This document shows positions 44,024 through 55,142 of a stretch of DNA of 64,000 bases, in pieces. The stretch is taken from positions 2,042,955 through 2,106,954 of the forward strand of contig KN832554.1 of the NCBI GenBank assembly GCA_000827205.1. The letters run 5' to 3'. The stretch is from Plicaturopsis crispa FD-325 SS-3 (taxonomy: Eukaryota > Basidiomycota > Agaricomycetes > Amylocorticiales > Amylocorticiaceae). The notes under the pieces are model-generated. The model saw only the letters and a program-made list of their open reading frames with translations. It ran no database searches and was not told the origin of the DNA. The stretch's first letter is position 1. Every line of letters starts with the position of its first letter. The position numbers and the translations under genes were made by a program.

Positions 44024-45063
44024 TCAGACCTGCCCAGCGTTGGCGTACGACTGATCTTTTGCAGCCCCGCCCTCTTCATACAATCCCGAGGCACTACGAC
44101 TCCCATTATCCGCCATCCCATACACTTCGCTCCGTTGCGCATCAGCAATCTCCTTCTTCGTCGGCACGAGCCCCGGCGCCGTAAACATGGCCACGGAAAG
44201 GAACTCGGTGACGCCGACCAGGGGGTACCATAGGGCTTCACGGTACTGCTCTGCCGTGTTGTTGGCAGTGCCAGTGAAGAAGGCCTCACGCATGAGGAGG
44301 AGGACGGAGACGGAGAAGAGGATGTAGAAGCCATATCTCGAGCCTATGGGCGCATCCCAGCGGCGTGTCGAGCGGCCATCCTTAAGCTCCGCATGCACAA
44401 GGAACGACGCCTCCGTGATGAGGAGGACGGAGAGGGCGAGGAAGATGTACACGCTGGCTTTCCGGAGTGTCGTTCCGAGCGCGATGGAGGACGGGGTGCT
44501 GTTACTGGAGGTAGCCTCGATGACACCGACGATCCCGAGCACGACGGCTGCTGTAGCAGATATATGGAAGAGGAACTTGCTTCGTGTTACGCGCGACAAG
44601 AGGCCAAACGATACGAGGGATTCCGTCATTTTTTGTCTGCCGATAGAAATAATTAGCATCTAGTGATATATTTTCGAGTCAGAGGTACTCACCGATCGAG
44701 AACAACGGAGTAAGCAGAATAGATAAGGCCTAAGAAACCGAAGTTGAAGACGACTTGGTAGACGATGAACAGCGTGAGGTTGTGTGCTGCCGACTCCGAT
44801 TTGATCAACAGCACTCGGAGGATAAACGCGACGGTTCTGACTGCGACGGCGTCAGTGCATTATCCATTTCCGTCTACGAACCGGAACTCACTTGAACAGA
44901 ACATTTGCAGCAAGAAGAACACAAAACTTCGCCGCCGGATAGTTTGGAAGAGGTAGAACCCGCTCAGTGGAGCGTAGAGGACCACGAACACAACGGCTGC
45001 AGCGAGGGAGTGTATTCCGAAATACGCGGCATAGTCTGGGGTCGTAAACGTGGTAGAGGACAT
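44024..45063 (-). CDS. Multi-pass membrane protein (DUF7702-like)
   Basis: Start at 45063 (MSSTTFTTPDYAAYFGIHSL). Seven hydrophobic segments can be counted over the spliced product, including LAAAVVFVVLYAPLSGFYLF, FIVYQVVFNFGFLGLIYSAY, FLFHISATAAVVLGIVGVIE, VYIFLALSVLLITEASFLVH and FYILFSVSVLLLMREAFF. The last is followed by the loop TANNTAEQYREALWYPLVGV. The cytoplasmic tail (VPTKKEIADAQRSEVYGMAD onward) is polar. The layout is that of fungal seven-TM proteins of the RTA1/DUF7702 kind. About 330 residues, three introns. Function unknown. Confidence 0.82.
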
Positions 45064-46586
45064 CGTGCAGTGAGTGGGGTGGGGGCGTGATGTCAATTTC
45101 TACTGACCTTAAATCGAAAAATCATGCTGCCGTTTTAAAGGACTGCTAGCCCTGTCGCATTATATGGCATGAAAGCTTCTTGATAGTCCCGAGCACTGCA
45201 TAAGTGCAGCCGCAGCCACACCAAGATCATTTTAGACTCCGCGACGGCTGTGCAACCGTAGACAGCAGCCGTGCACTCCAGTGAGTGACCTTGAACGTGC
45301 AAGGACACGGGTGCTATCCCTACATATAGGGCGGTATAAAAGAGCAAAGTGTTTGCCATGCTGTGCATTGCTATACTGTGACTCTATTGGATTAATCCAC
45401 CAATGTCCAATGCCATGCCTGGTTAGGTTCAGAACGCACCGATTAGCCGACTTTGGGCAAGGAGGTACGACCATCCCAGCCTTTGAAGCCGCGTCTCTGC
45501 CTGCAGGTTCAGGTACGTACACATTCGCCCCACAAACTAGGCTGAAGGACACGACGGAGCTGTTATTCAAAACGTAGGTCTTCGAGAATGAAAATAATTG
45601 GTACCTTCAGCCGCGACTCGTAGCCGTCTGTTACGAGCAACGAGAACCTTGTGATCATTCCGAGTGCATGTTAGATTAGGATGACAAGTTCCATGTATTT
45701 TTGCGTACAAGCTGTCTCGAGTCGGACTACTTATAAGCAGAAGTACTGTCTGTCACAGTTCCTGTATACGTAGTAACAGGTCTATGGCAGGGCCAACTCG
45801 CCTCATATGGAAATCCACCAGGCCACCCGTTATGGTACCCCGTGGGTACTTCGGGAACCGGTCACAGCGTGCGCCGATCCTCTATACTTTGGACTTACAG
45901 GACCTGAGACGAGTTAATGCTCTAGTACTCAAGTTTGAAGTTTGACCCTCAGTTACCACACACTGTGAGTCTGTACATTGTATATACGCCCCCGCCATTC
46001 AACGAAATATTAACGAAATATTCACTGGCAGGCAGCTAGTGTTGCAGTGTGACGTCAATAATAACAGGAAGTAGAGAAATAGGTATGTACAGTCTACTCA
46101 TGGGTGTTAGGATAGGCACATCTGGTGTAAGACATCTGCATATGGCCATGCAGACATGGGGGCGGCGGGCGGGGCACCGATTTTTGAAAATCAGACTCAT
46201 GCGCATGAAGATGAATGAATTAATGTTCACCGGCACCGGCACCGCCCTTTGTGGCACTTTGTACAACATATACATAGTGTTTTTTTGGACATTGCGACCC
46301 CACATATACGTATACAGGTGTGCCCGAAGGGCCGTGTCTATGCAGAGGTAGGATCGAGGACAACTCCGCCTCCAGCCTGTTGCACAATAGGGGCCAACGT
46401 TCAGAAAAAGCAATCAAGGCCCCTATGTTAAGTATCGCAATCTCTTGGCGACATTTGACTTGCGCGCCTGCTTTGAATCTGCACTTGTATCAGATCCAGT
46501 CAGGACATACACCTGCCTCGCTTCACTGTACGAGTACTGTACGCCGTCTGAATATTGAAACACAAGGAAGCAGAGGCCGTACGACA
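45064..46586. other. Intergenic region, no gene supported
   Basis: About 1.5 kb without a convincing gene. A minus-strand piece at 45440-45570 (SSVVSFSLVCGANVYVPEPA) reads like protein but has no start or partner exon, so it may be a fragment. No inverted terminal repeats were found. Confidence 0.4.
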
Positions 46587-49182
46587 ATGGCAGAGCCGCA
46601 GCTAAAGGCTGAGATCACCCGCCTCACCGCCGAGCTCAACAGCACCCTCGACGTGCGCAAGCAGCTCCGCGCAGAAGCAAGCGCCCTTCGCGAGGAAAAC
46701 ACCCAACTACACAAATGCACCGGAGAGCTCTCTGATGAGGTCTATGACCTCAAGCGCCATATGGCAGCGAAGACGGCTGAGGCCGAGGAGCTGCGGGAGG
46801 CAAACGCTGGGCTGCAGAGGGTCATCGACGGCCTGCGTCAGGAGTCTGCGGAATTGAATAAAATGATGCGAGAGATGGAGAAGGGTAAAGGGAAGGCGGT
46901 AAGTACATCCAGAATCAGCGTTAGGGGTGGTGCTTGACAATTCTCCTGAACCTCCTCGCTGGGTCGACCATAGCCAAACATCTGACGAGAACGGAAAATT
47001 CATTGTAAGATTCACAAACCATGTTGAATATGCACACCGGCGGCTGATAAAGTTCATTCTTTTTCAGTGGCGTAAAATTCCAGTTCCCGTAGTCCAGGTT
47101 CCGCCAGCAGCGTATGAAATCAAAGCCGCTCCCCAAAAATCTGCACCCAGACCTTCTAAGCGTGCACGCCCAGTAGTTTCCAGCGACTCAGAAATAGAAG
47201 TCATTGAGGTCCGGCATCGTCATGTCGCCTCATCTGTGGCACGAGCCATAAACAGCGCTCACAGTAGGAACAGTATCACTACTCCGTCGAACGCTGTGGT
47301 GTGTTACAAGATCACCTTCCTCTCGCCTCACGTCTCCTGATTATTATCACTCATTTCAGGCTGGACCATCTCGTATTGGCTTATCCAAGATCACCACAAA
47401 ATCTCGCACAACCACAACCACGACGCAGCCATCTACCTCATCGGTAGTACCGGAGGACACTTACACAGGCACGGAGACAGCGAATGGCGATTTGCAGGAT
47501 ACCTTTAGCTCTAGAAGCAGCAGTCCGCTTACCTCACTGCCATCTGATAGTAGTGACGATGAAGTCGAGGCTGCACGTCTGGTCGGGACATCTTCTGTAG
47601 AGCCCAGGGAATCACCGGACCGAAAGGTCTGTTTCATTGTTTTTGTACGCTACTCCACGCTCACCCTGCTCTCGCAGCCCAAGAGGGAGAAAAAGGAAGA
47701 GGAGACCGTAATTCGTCTCCCCACTCCTGTCGCCGCGGAACTTCTCGAGTCCATTCCAGCATACACAATCACGCCCGCGGCAGTTGCCACCCACATCTCC
47801 CGCCGCTGTGCCTCGGCGACCTACGGCGGCGGATACCACCCGCTCTACGTCAACCAAGCCAAGGTCGCACGGTTTGCCTCGAAGGCCGCGTGGCCAAATC
47901 CCGACCTGAACCCGTGCGCGCCGACGGTGCCCGGGGCGCCGGGCCTGATGTTCACGAGCCGCGACGACTGCCTCGGCGTGCACCTGCGCCTCTTCGCACG
48001 GCTGGAGAAGGAAACGAAGTCGAAGGACGAGCCGACGGTCTGGGAGTACCTGGGCGAGTACATCCTGGAGGTCATGCGTGCGCTGACACCCGCGGAATTC
48101 GCAGGTCAAGCTGAAAAGGCGAGTTTCATTGGCAATATGTACATGCCTGGATTGTCGTCTTACGGCCCTAGTTTTCTTTAGGTGCGTGTAGCATGGGCTC
48201 AAAGAATCATAGAGTGCAAGCAGCACGTCGCATATCGTAGTATATGCGCGCGCGTATATCTGCGGAAAACCCATCGCGATGTTACAGAACACGCTGTACA
48301 TCGCGAGATAACGCGGCCGGATACGCACAAGTGCGGGTTTGGCGCTGTGCTAGGGCTGGACATAGAGGATGTACTAGGCGCGTTCGCCCGAGGTGAAGAG
48401 GTGCGTTTAATATTTTCACCGCTGACACGTACTCTCAGGACCCCCGACTATTAGGCTAAATGCCGTTTGAATCATCCGGGCAAAATTTGCACTTTTCGCC
48501 CGAAGGCCATATGCCATCCGGGCAAAAATCTTGCCCTCTGCGAGGGAGGCCATGTCGCGTCCGGGCAAAATTTTTGCAGGGGGAAGGGGCGGCGCCGCAG
48601 GCGCCGCCACCAAAATTTTGGGCTTATGCACGTGATTTTTCGGGTGGGTAAAGCGCCCGAAAAGGCAATAAGGCCAGTTGCCATCCGGGCAAAATGGGAT
48701 CCGTCCCTCGCAAATCATCCGGGCAAAAAAAATCAGCTTTTGCGATTTTCATAACGGCATTTACCCTAATATTCGGGGGTCCTGTACTCTCCAACTGATT
48801 CTCCGTGCTTTGATAGACGATTAATATCATCAGCATGAGATGCGTCGGCTACGACCACGCCTTTGCACATGATTGCCGGGTCGTCTATCCAAGATACGTG
48901 GCTGAGAAGGCGAGAGAGCGGGCATCGAAAGCGGACAGCAAGAAAGCGGACGCAGCGAAAAGGAAAGCGTCTAGCTTGGCGGAACGGAAGGCAACGTCGA
49001 TTCGCCTCCGTCCATTGATGCAGGAGGACGCGGAGGAGAGCGCCCCGGATCCGATGGACATCGATGACACGCCTGAACGTCTTTTTGCACCGGCGCCATC
49101 GTGGCGGGCGCAAGAACGCAGGGCTGCACGGGCGGCATGGTACAGAGACGACGACGATTTCGATCCCGCATCGCCGGGATGA
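46587..49182 (+). CDS. DUF6697-type protein with coiled-coil N-terminus; transposon in an intron
   Basis: Start MAEPQLKAEITRLTAELNST. Exon 1 is a coiled coil of about 100 residues. Exons then encode VVLDNSPEPPRWVDHSQTSD, disordered Ser/Thr-rich tracts (SSDSEIEVIE, SSPLTSLPSDSSDDEVEAAR), and the folded C-terminal domain. That domain contains YTITPAAVATHISRRCASAT, GGGYHPLYVNQAKVARFASK, GLMFTSRDDCLGVHLRLFAR, VWEYLGEYILEVMRALTPAE, VLGLDIEDVLGAFARGEE and HEMRCVGYDHAFAHDCRVVY. This order matches basidiomycete DUF6697 proteins, whose function is unknown. The intron 48401-48833 holds element C; its acceptor restores EE/HEMRCVGYD. The exon from 48182 departs from the expected domain and its splicing is the least certain part. 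Confidence 0.78.
48437..48783. mobile_element. Element C: hAT-like MITE, 347 bp, inside an intron
   Basis: Terminal inverted repeats of 31 bp (48437-48467 and 48753-48783) start AGGACCCCCGA and differ at two positions. The flanking 8-bp duplication is GTACTCTC at 48429-48436 and 48784-48791. Five same-strand copies of (A/G)TCCGGGCAAAA begin at 48474, 48516, 48559, 48683 and 48717. There is no coding sequence. The insertion lies wholly between the donor at 48401 and the acceptor at 48831-48833 of the DUF6697 gene, turning a short intron into 433 bp. Confidence 0.94.
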
Positions 49183-50157
49183 AGATCTCTGTTTCAACCG
49201 GGGTGTTTCATTGGTATGTCCCCTGTTTTCTCTTGTGCGTTGCTTGTACGAGGTATTTTATTGTTACGCGCTATTGTTGTATCCCTACGACGTGGAATGT
49301 ATTCAACTGTTATGAAGGTGAACCCGGAGACGCCGTTGCTCAGCGCTCATCAGTTGTAGCTCTCTACAATCGCGTTGCGACCTGCGAAGCAGATATAAAC
49401 AGCGGTAAGTCAATACCGATCATAAAAGAAACAAATGGGGGATAAAAAGCGGGCGTTAATTAACGACCACCGGAGGAGTTGCAAGGACCGCTTGGGGACC
49501 GGTCACTCAGACAGTAGCCCCGTATAACCGCGTGCATTTGGTGGCGGTTTATGGCGTCCGATAATCTATCGATGTCTGGCGCTTGACAGCGAGGGTTGCA
49601 AGTAAGGGCAAGCAGCCTGCCGTGACTGCAGCGTTATGAAATGTCGAAGCGTTAAGCATGGCATAGTATACACTTGTACTGCCTGTTCACAGCTCACTCA
49701 CAGGCTCTACGATCTGATGAAGACACATCTTCAGTGTACACGACGATGCAAACCTAAGAAACATACGTCGGAGACAGCGTATTCTCCACCGAGTGCTAGA
49801 GCGTGTCTGTTTTTTTGTTTTCATTTAGCCAAAGCGAGCGTCGAAGTGACAGGTTCGAGAAAGGAGGACAAGCGCCACGATCTGACAAAGTGGTAGGGCG
49901 ACATTACGTAATAAATTGCCAGATATGGACAAAGGCATCGCTCTAGTACTTTCCCCCCGCCTCCTCTCACCAGCGCCCGCCCCGCCTTTCCGCCATCTTC
50001 CGCCTTATATTTTCTGCTCTAGTAGCCCCTCTTCATCATATCCTGTAAACACACTCAGCGCTGCCGTCTTGACGATATTATCACCGTTCTACCACCGCCC
50101 CCTGTGCGCTGAACCGGACGACGCTCATATACCCACATCTACGCACGCACGCACGCA
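49183..50157. other. Intergenic region before the G-alpha gene
   Basis: About 975 bp. It must hold the 3' UTR of the DUF6697 gene and the promoter and CT-rich 5' leader of the G-alpha gene (pyrimidine-rich from about 49950). No gene seen. Confidence 0.5.
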
Positions 50158-51601
50158 ATGGGGAACTGCGTGAGCAACGTCAACCAGGGCCGTGCGGAGA
50201 AGGCCCGCTCCAATGCCATCGACCGCCAGATTGAAGCAGACTCCAAAAAATTTAGAAAGGAGTGCAAGATCCTTCTTCTCGGTGAGTAGGATCTGCAGAC
50301 CCTGAGTCCTTTGTCGTCCAATGCTAACGCACCTCCTAGGATCGGGCGAGTCGGGAAAGTCAACCGTCGTGAAGCAGATGAAGATTATTCACCAGAACGG
50401 TTTCACAACCGAGGAGCGCAAGGTCTACCGGCCAACAGTGTATAAGAACCTGCTCGACAGTGCACAGGCTGTCGTACTGGCTATGCGCAAAATCGGCGTC
50501 GACTGCATGGACCCCCAGAACAGAGTAAGTGATCAGAGTGCTTTGTTCACGTTAGATGCTGACGCGGCTTCCAGGCCAACGCGGACGCTATCATAGACTA
50601 CCATATCGTCGAAGACAGCATGGAGTTCGAGTTCTCGCCCGCCATCGCGCTCGCTATATACGAGATGTGGACGGACCCTATCATCCCAAAGATCATGGAT
50701 CACTCGAGCGAGTTCTATCTCATGGATTCCGCATCATAGTACGTCTATACTCGTACCTCTTTCACGGCCTTTATAACTCATATGTACTAGTTTCTTTGGC
50801 GAGGCGCAGCGCATAGGGGCGCAAAATTATGTTCCAAACGAGATGGATGTACTGCGGGCACGAGCGAAGACGACGGGAATAACGGAGACACGGTTTAACA
50901 TGGGCCAACTGTCGTGCGTATTCGCACCCTTTCTCAGCCTATGTTCAATTTAATATATGTTCATCCACAGAATACACATGTTCGACGTTGGTGGACAACG
51001 CTCAGAGCGGAAGAAGTGGATACATTGCTTCGAGAGCGTTACAAGCATAATATTTTGCACAGCTCTTAGTGAGTATGACCAGGTGCTGCTGGAGGAGAGC
51101 AGTCAGGTGCGTTCCTCCACTCTTTCTACCCATACACTGGCTAACAGAACCACAGAATCGAATGACGGAATCTCTGGTGCTCTTCGAGAGTGTTATCAAC
51201 TCGCGGTGGTTTTTGCGGACATCAATTATTCTCTTCCTCAATAAAATTGATGTGTTCAAGTCCAAGCTACCAAAGGTGATAGCACTCTCTTGCTTTATCA
51301 AGAAACAACGCTGACAGAGGTGCAGGTTCCACTAGAACGGTATTTCCCCGAATACACCGGCGGGCCGGATATTAACAAAGCGGCGAAATACGTACTGTGG
51401 CGCTTCATGAACACCAATCGGGCACGCCTCAGTGTCTACCCACAGTATGTCTTGTGCTGTCAATGATGGAATTCCAGAGAGCTCACCTCTGCTATTTCTA
51501 GTTTGACGCAAGCCACAGATACTTCGAACGTGCGACTGGTGTTCGCTGCGGTCAAGGAGACGATATTACAGCTTGCGTTGAAGGACTCAGGGATACTATA
51601 G
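50158..51601 (+). CDS. Heterotrimeric G-protein alpha subunit
   Basis: A membrane-anchored GTPase that relays signals from seven-TM receptors. The start [20 protein letters not shown] has Gly2 for myristoylation and Cys4 for palmitoylation. Guanine-nucleotide motifs are intact: P-loop GSGESGKST (split by the first intron), switch [11 protein letters not shown] with the catalytic Arg, switch [14 protein letters not shown] with the catalytic Gln, FLNKIDVF, and TQATDT. The helical domain includes [16 protein letters not shown]. The C-terminus is [11 protein letters not shown], with no Cys at position -4, so it is not a pertussis-toxin-type Gi tail. About 350 residues, six or seven introns. Basidiomycetes carry several such subunits; I do not assign a subclass. 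Confidence 0.96.
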
Positions 51602-53488
51602 CCTGTGTCGCAGCCGCATCTGGCAGTGCTCTCTCTCCTTCTCTCGGTGTTTACTTTTGGTACGTCGCCCTCCGCTATTGCTAGTTTTACCATGCTTATT
51701 CGTCTGCGCACGACAGGTCTCCTCGTCTCACATCATCGCATCTCGGATTTATTCCATGTCACGCTATCTATCATTCATTCTCATACATCTATCTACTACA
51801 TGCCCCGGTCTGTTCTCGGTACCACACTAATTGCCCTCTGCTAACGCCATGCTACGCCGCCTCCACGCCCCGCCAGCCCGCCCGCCCGCCTGTGCACATA
51901 CTATCTACACCCCAGGTCCCCCCCATCCTACGCAATGTATATGTCCCGCTTGCGTCCTCCCTTGTTGTAGTCCGACTTAATTCTCATCATTCATGGACTT
52001 GGAGCACACCTTCGTGTTGGCGTGACGTTTTTTTCCCGGGATATACGCGTTTTGACAATGTTTGCGTAATGTACATATGCATGGTCGCTGCTTCATTCAG
52101 ACGTCGACGTCTGCCGCATAACGGTGCTCTCTCCTCTTATACTCATGATCATAATCGCCGCTGCCTGAGCCCATTGACACGCTATGCCTGTCCGAGTAGA
52201 GTCGCTGTCAGGAGATGGATCCTGTTAAGTACTCGCCGCACCCAGCAAGTGGCTGAGCTCGGATGTGCTGCACAGTACTCGTTGGTTTCAACATATGCAG
52301 CCTTTAAACACCTGTCGACGTTGGACATGATAGCCCCGATGGCAGCCCCAGGCATCCACGATACTTGTATAACGGGATCCATATCGGCGAGGAAACCACA
52401 GTCAGAGGCAAGTCGGAGGTAAGCAAATTCCACCCATACACCTTTACCAGTAGAATGCTCAGAATACGGCACCGTTCTTCAGTGCTTCCCAGTGCCCATC
52501 CTAGGCTCGCTCGACGCCTAGAGTTCTACGAACGAATACTCAAATATGAATAGGCTTGTGCGTCGCGTCCGAGCCTTAGACGGTTCAGAGCTCATGCACC
52601 CCGCGTCTGCTCCTGCACATCCAATTGTATCCGCGCACAGGCTAGTGCCGTATGGTCTTCTTAAAACTATCCCTGGGGTGTTCAAGAGTGCTCACGAGTG
52701 GATCCACTATCGGAAGTGTCGATACAACCTTTGGCGCGGGTCTGCAAATTCTCGTGGCTCCGTGGCGATTCTGACTGGCGAAGATATGTAGCTGGCGTCA
52801 AGCTAGCACCTCCGAGTTCACCCTCGATGCTTTCGATGCTTTCTGTTTCTCCCTGCTGCCGATCCATGTCTTTCCGCGGCACCTTACCCACGTACATGTC
52901 GTCTGGAATCTGGATCTTCGTGCTTGGGCTTTCACTCGACAAACCAGGGGGCTGCGCGGAAGATCCTACGATGGCGCTTGACGTGTTCAAAAACATGGCA
53001 AATGGACGATGCGTCCCCGCTGATTTGTTCACCCGTCTCATAGTGTGGAAAAGTGCTCTGTTATCTCGACGCGGCCGACTCGGATATACATGCCAGTGCT
53101 GCGCCGACACGACAACGCCCCCTTGCTATGTGACGGTTCAAATAGCTCATCTCAATCGTCTTTAGCTGCCAGGACAATGCCCTCAAGGATGTCCCGATAC
53201 TCGACGCGACTTACGCGACATTGTCTATTGTTCACCACATGCGTCTAAATTCAACCCCGACGTCTCCACGGCTCAAGCGCTCATTGTTCGTCCGTGTCCA
53301 CAATTTTATCCCGTCACAATCTCATTTCCACCACGAGTACCAACTCCGCGAAGTCACGTTGTCCACTCGCGCTATAAAATCCACAACGCAGGAGTTTCTA
53401 CCGCATACTCTGCTCTTTGCTCTTGACATCCATCTTGCCGCCACAGCTCAATCTGTTTCCACTGTCTCACACCCCCTGTATCATTGAC
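51602..53488. other. Intergenic region, 1.9 kb, no gene supported
   Basis: Low protein-coding character. Minus-strand frames at 52182-52472 (residues DMDPVIQVSWMPGAAIGAIM) and 52682-53110 look partly protein-like but cannot be joined into a gene. They may be remnants. A TATA box for the BTB gene lies at 53373-53379. Confidence 0.4.
53373..53379 (+). promoter_or_regulatory. TATA box of the BTB gene
   Basis: TATAAAA about 115 bp before the start codon chosen at 53489 and 44 bp before the alternative ATG at 53417. It favours the later start. Confidence 0.45.
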
Positions 53489-54893
53489 ATGATCCATTCG
53501 AAGTACTCGTCCGAGGCTGCAAGCCAGATCGCCCGTCGTGCCCACTCGTGCCACTCAAGCCCTCCTCCGCTTAAAGAGCCGCTCTTCTTGCCCTCTTCCC
53601 CTTCGCCTGTCCCCGCGGAACCACCGCGCTCTAGCCCTGCGCCCGAAAGACACGAAGAGGACGTCGCGGCTCGAGCTCCTGTCAAGCGCTCGTACAGTGA
53701 AGGACCGGGCGATGGAGACCTGCTTTCGTCAGATACTCAGCTTGACGACAATGGGGACGGACAGGAAGACGAGTGCGACGTGCGTAGCAGCGATGGGTTC
53801 AGCATACACTACGACCAAGACGATGGTGGAGACGACGAGCGCATGCAAATGCTCGCCGAGCAGATCGGCGAGGAACGCGGGCAGGACCCTCACCCTCTCG
53901 ACAAAGTGAATGCTCTGCTGCCCAATGGCGAGCCGGCCGACGTCGAGAACAGCTTGCAGCGTAAACGCCGTCGCATCAGAGCTACCGGAGAGGTCGTGAG
54001 GATCGAAGTTGAAGACAATACCTACGACCTAGAACGAGCCCGCCTCTCAGCTGCGTCGCGTATTTTTGCTCGCGTCTTCGCAGGCGGGGTTTACGAAAGC
54101 GACTCGGAGGATGTGAAGGTAACCCCCGGGTGCGCATTTGAAGAGCCTGGAGTTACTTTGGCTGGCGCGTACGAAGTCGTTGGAGTATCTGCCCAAGATT
54201 TCGAGCGGCTACTCGAGGCATTGGACAGCGCAATGTGAGTGCCACATGATTCATCGCGCTCGCACGTTCTTACTTTTTCCCCGCAGCTCTTATGTGTTCG
54301 AACCGCCCGAGGACGCGGTCGTCGTCTCCATTCTTCGCGCCGCGCACGCGCTCGACTTCATCAACTTCCGCACGTGGGCGGTGCGCCTCATCGCACAGCG
54401 TTGGTCTTCCAAGCTCGATACTCTGAAAACAACATGCGCGATCCTCTACTCCAAACAGGTGCTCGACGACCCCTGTGCCATGATCAGACTCGCACGCGAT
54501 TGCAAGGTTCCCAGCGTCCTTCCCCGCGCGTTCTATGAGCTTGTCCGCTTACCGTCCGACAATTGGGGCCCCATCACCCTCGAGGATTTCACCACTGCGA
54601 TGACCATACAGCGCGAGCTGACTCGACAATGGCTCGCATTCGTTGCACTCCCGCCCAAGGCCGAGAGCTCCAAGAAGCGCTGCTTGCTCGCGTGGATGGG
54701 CAAGATGGGCGGTGCGGCGGGCATTGCCGCAGCCTGGACACACGATCCGATCCTGGGACTAGACGAGTTGATCGAATGGACACAGCAGGATTTGATTGAC
54801 CCTTGCCTAGCGTGCGCGTCGACTTGGAAAACGGCGGCGGAGCAGGCGAAGATACAGATGTGGAGTACCGTTACAGACTTGGCCCGCAGTTAG
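53489..54893 (+). CDS. BTB/POZ domain protein (agaricomycete type)
   Basis: Two exons, about 450 residues. The N-terminal 170 residues are disordered and acidic (QLDDNGDGQEDECDVRSSDG), with a basic patch (LQRKRRRIRA). A BTB fold follows: VVRIEVEDNTYDLERARLSA, ASRIFARVFAGG, then YEVVGVSAQDFERLLEALDS. After the single intron (about 54236-54286) come YVFEPPEDAVVVSILRAAHA and LDFINFRTWAVRLIAQRW. The C-terminal helical part is typical of this expanded mushroom family. BTB proteins often serve as adaptors for Cul3 ubiquitin ligases or as oligomerisation modules. The role here is unknown. An upstream ATG at 53417 is possible. Confidence 0.88.
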
Positions 54894-55142
54894 ATGCTTT
54901 CGTTCGAGTATGCCCTTTCATGCCGCTTTCTTTCACTTGTTTTCCTCCTTATGTTGCCTATATGCACCAATCTATGCACCATGCCAAACCCTTATCGAAG
55001 TCTATACTGTTCCTGACGGCGGAAAATTTGCACATTAGTTACTAACATTATGCGTCGCTGCATTGATAAATACAATTCCGACTCGTAAAGCAAGATGAGG
55101 ATGGATACTCAGAACGAACGAAAATATACGACAACTAGCGCA

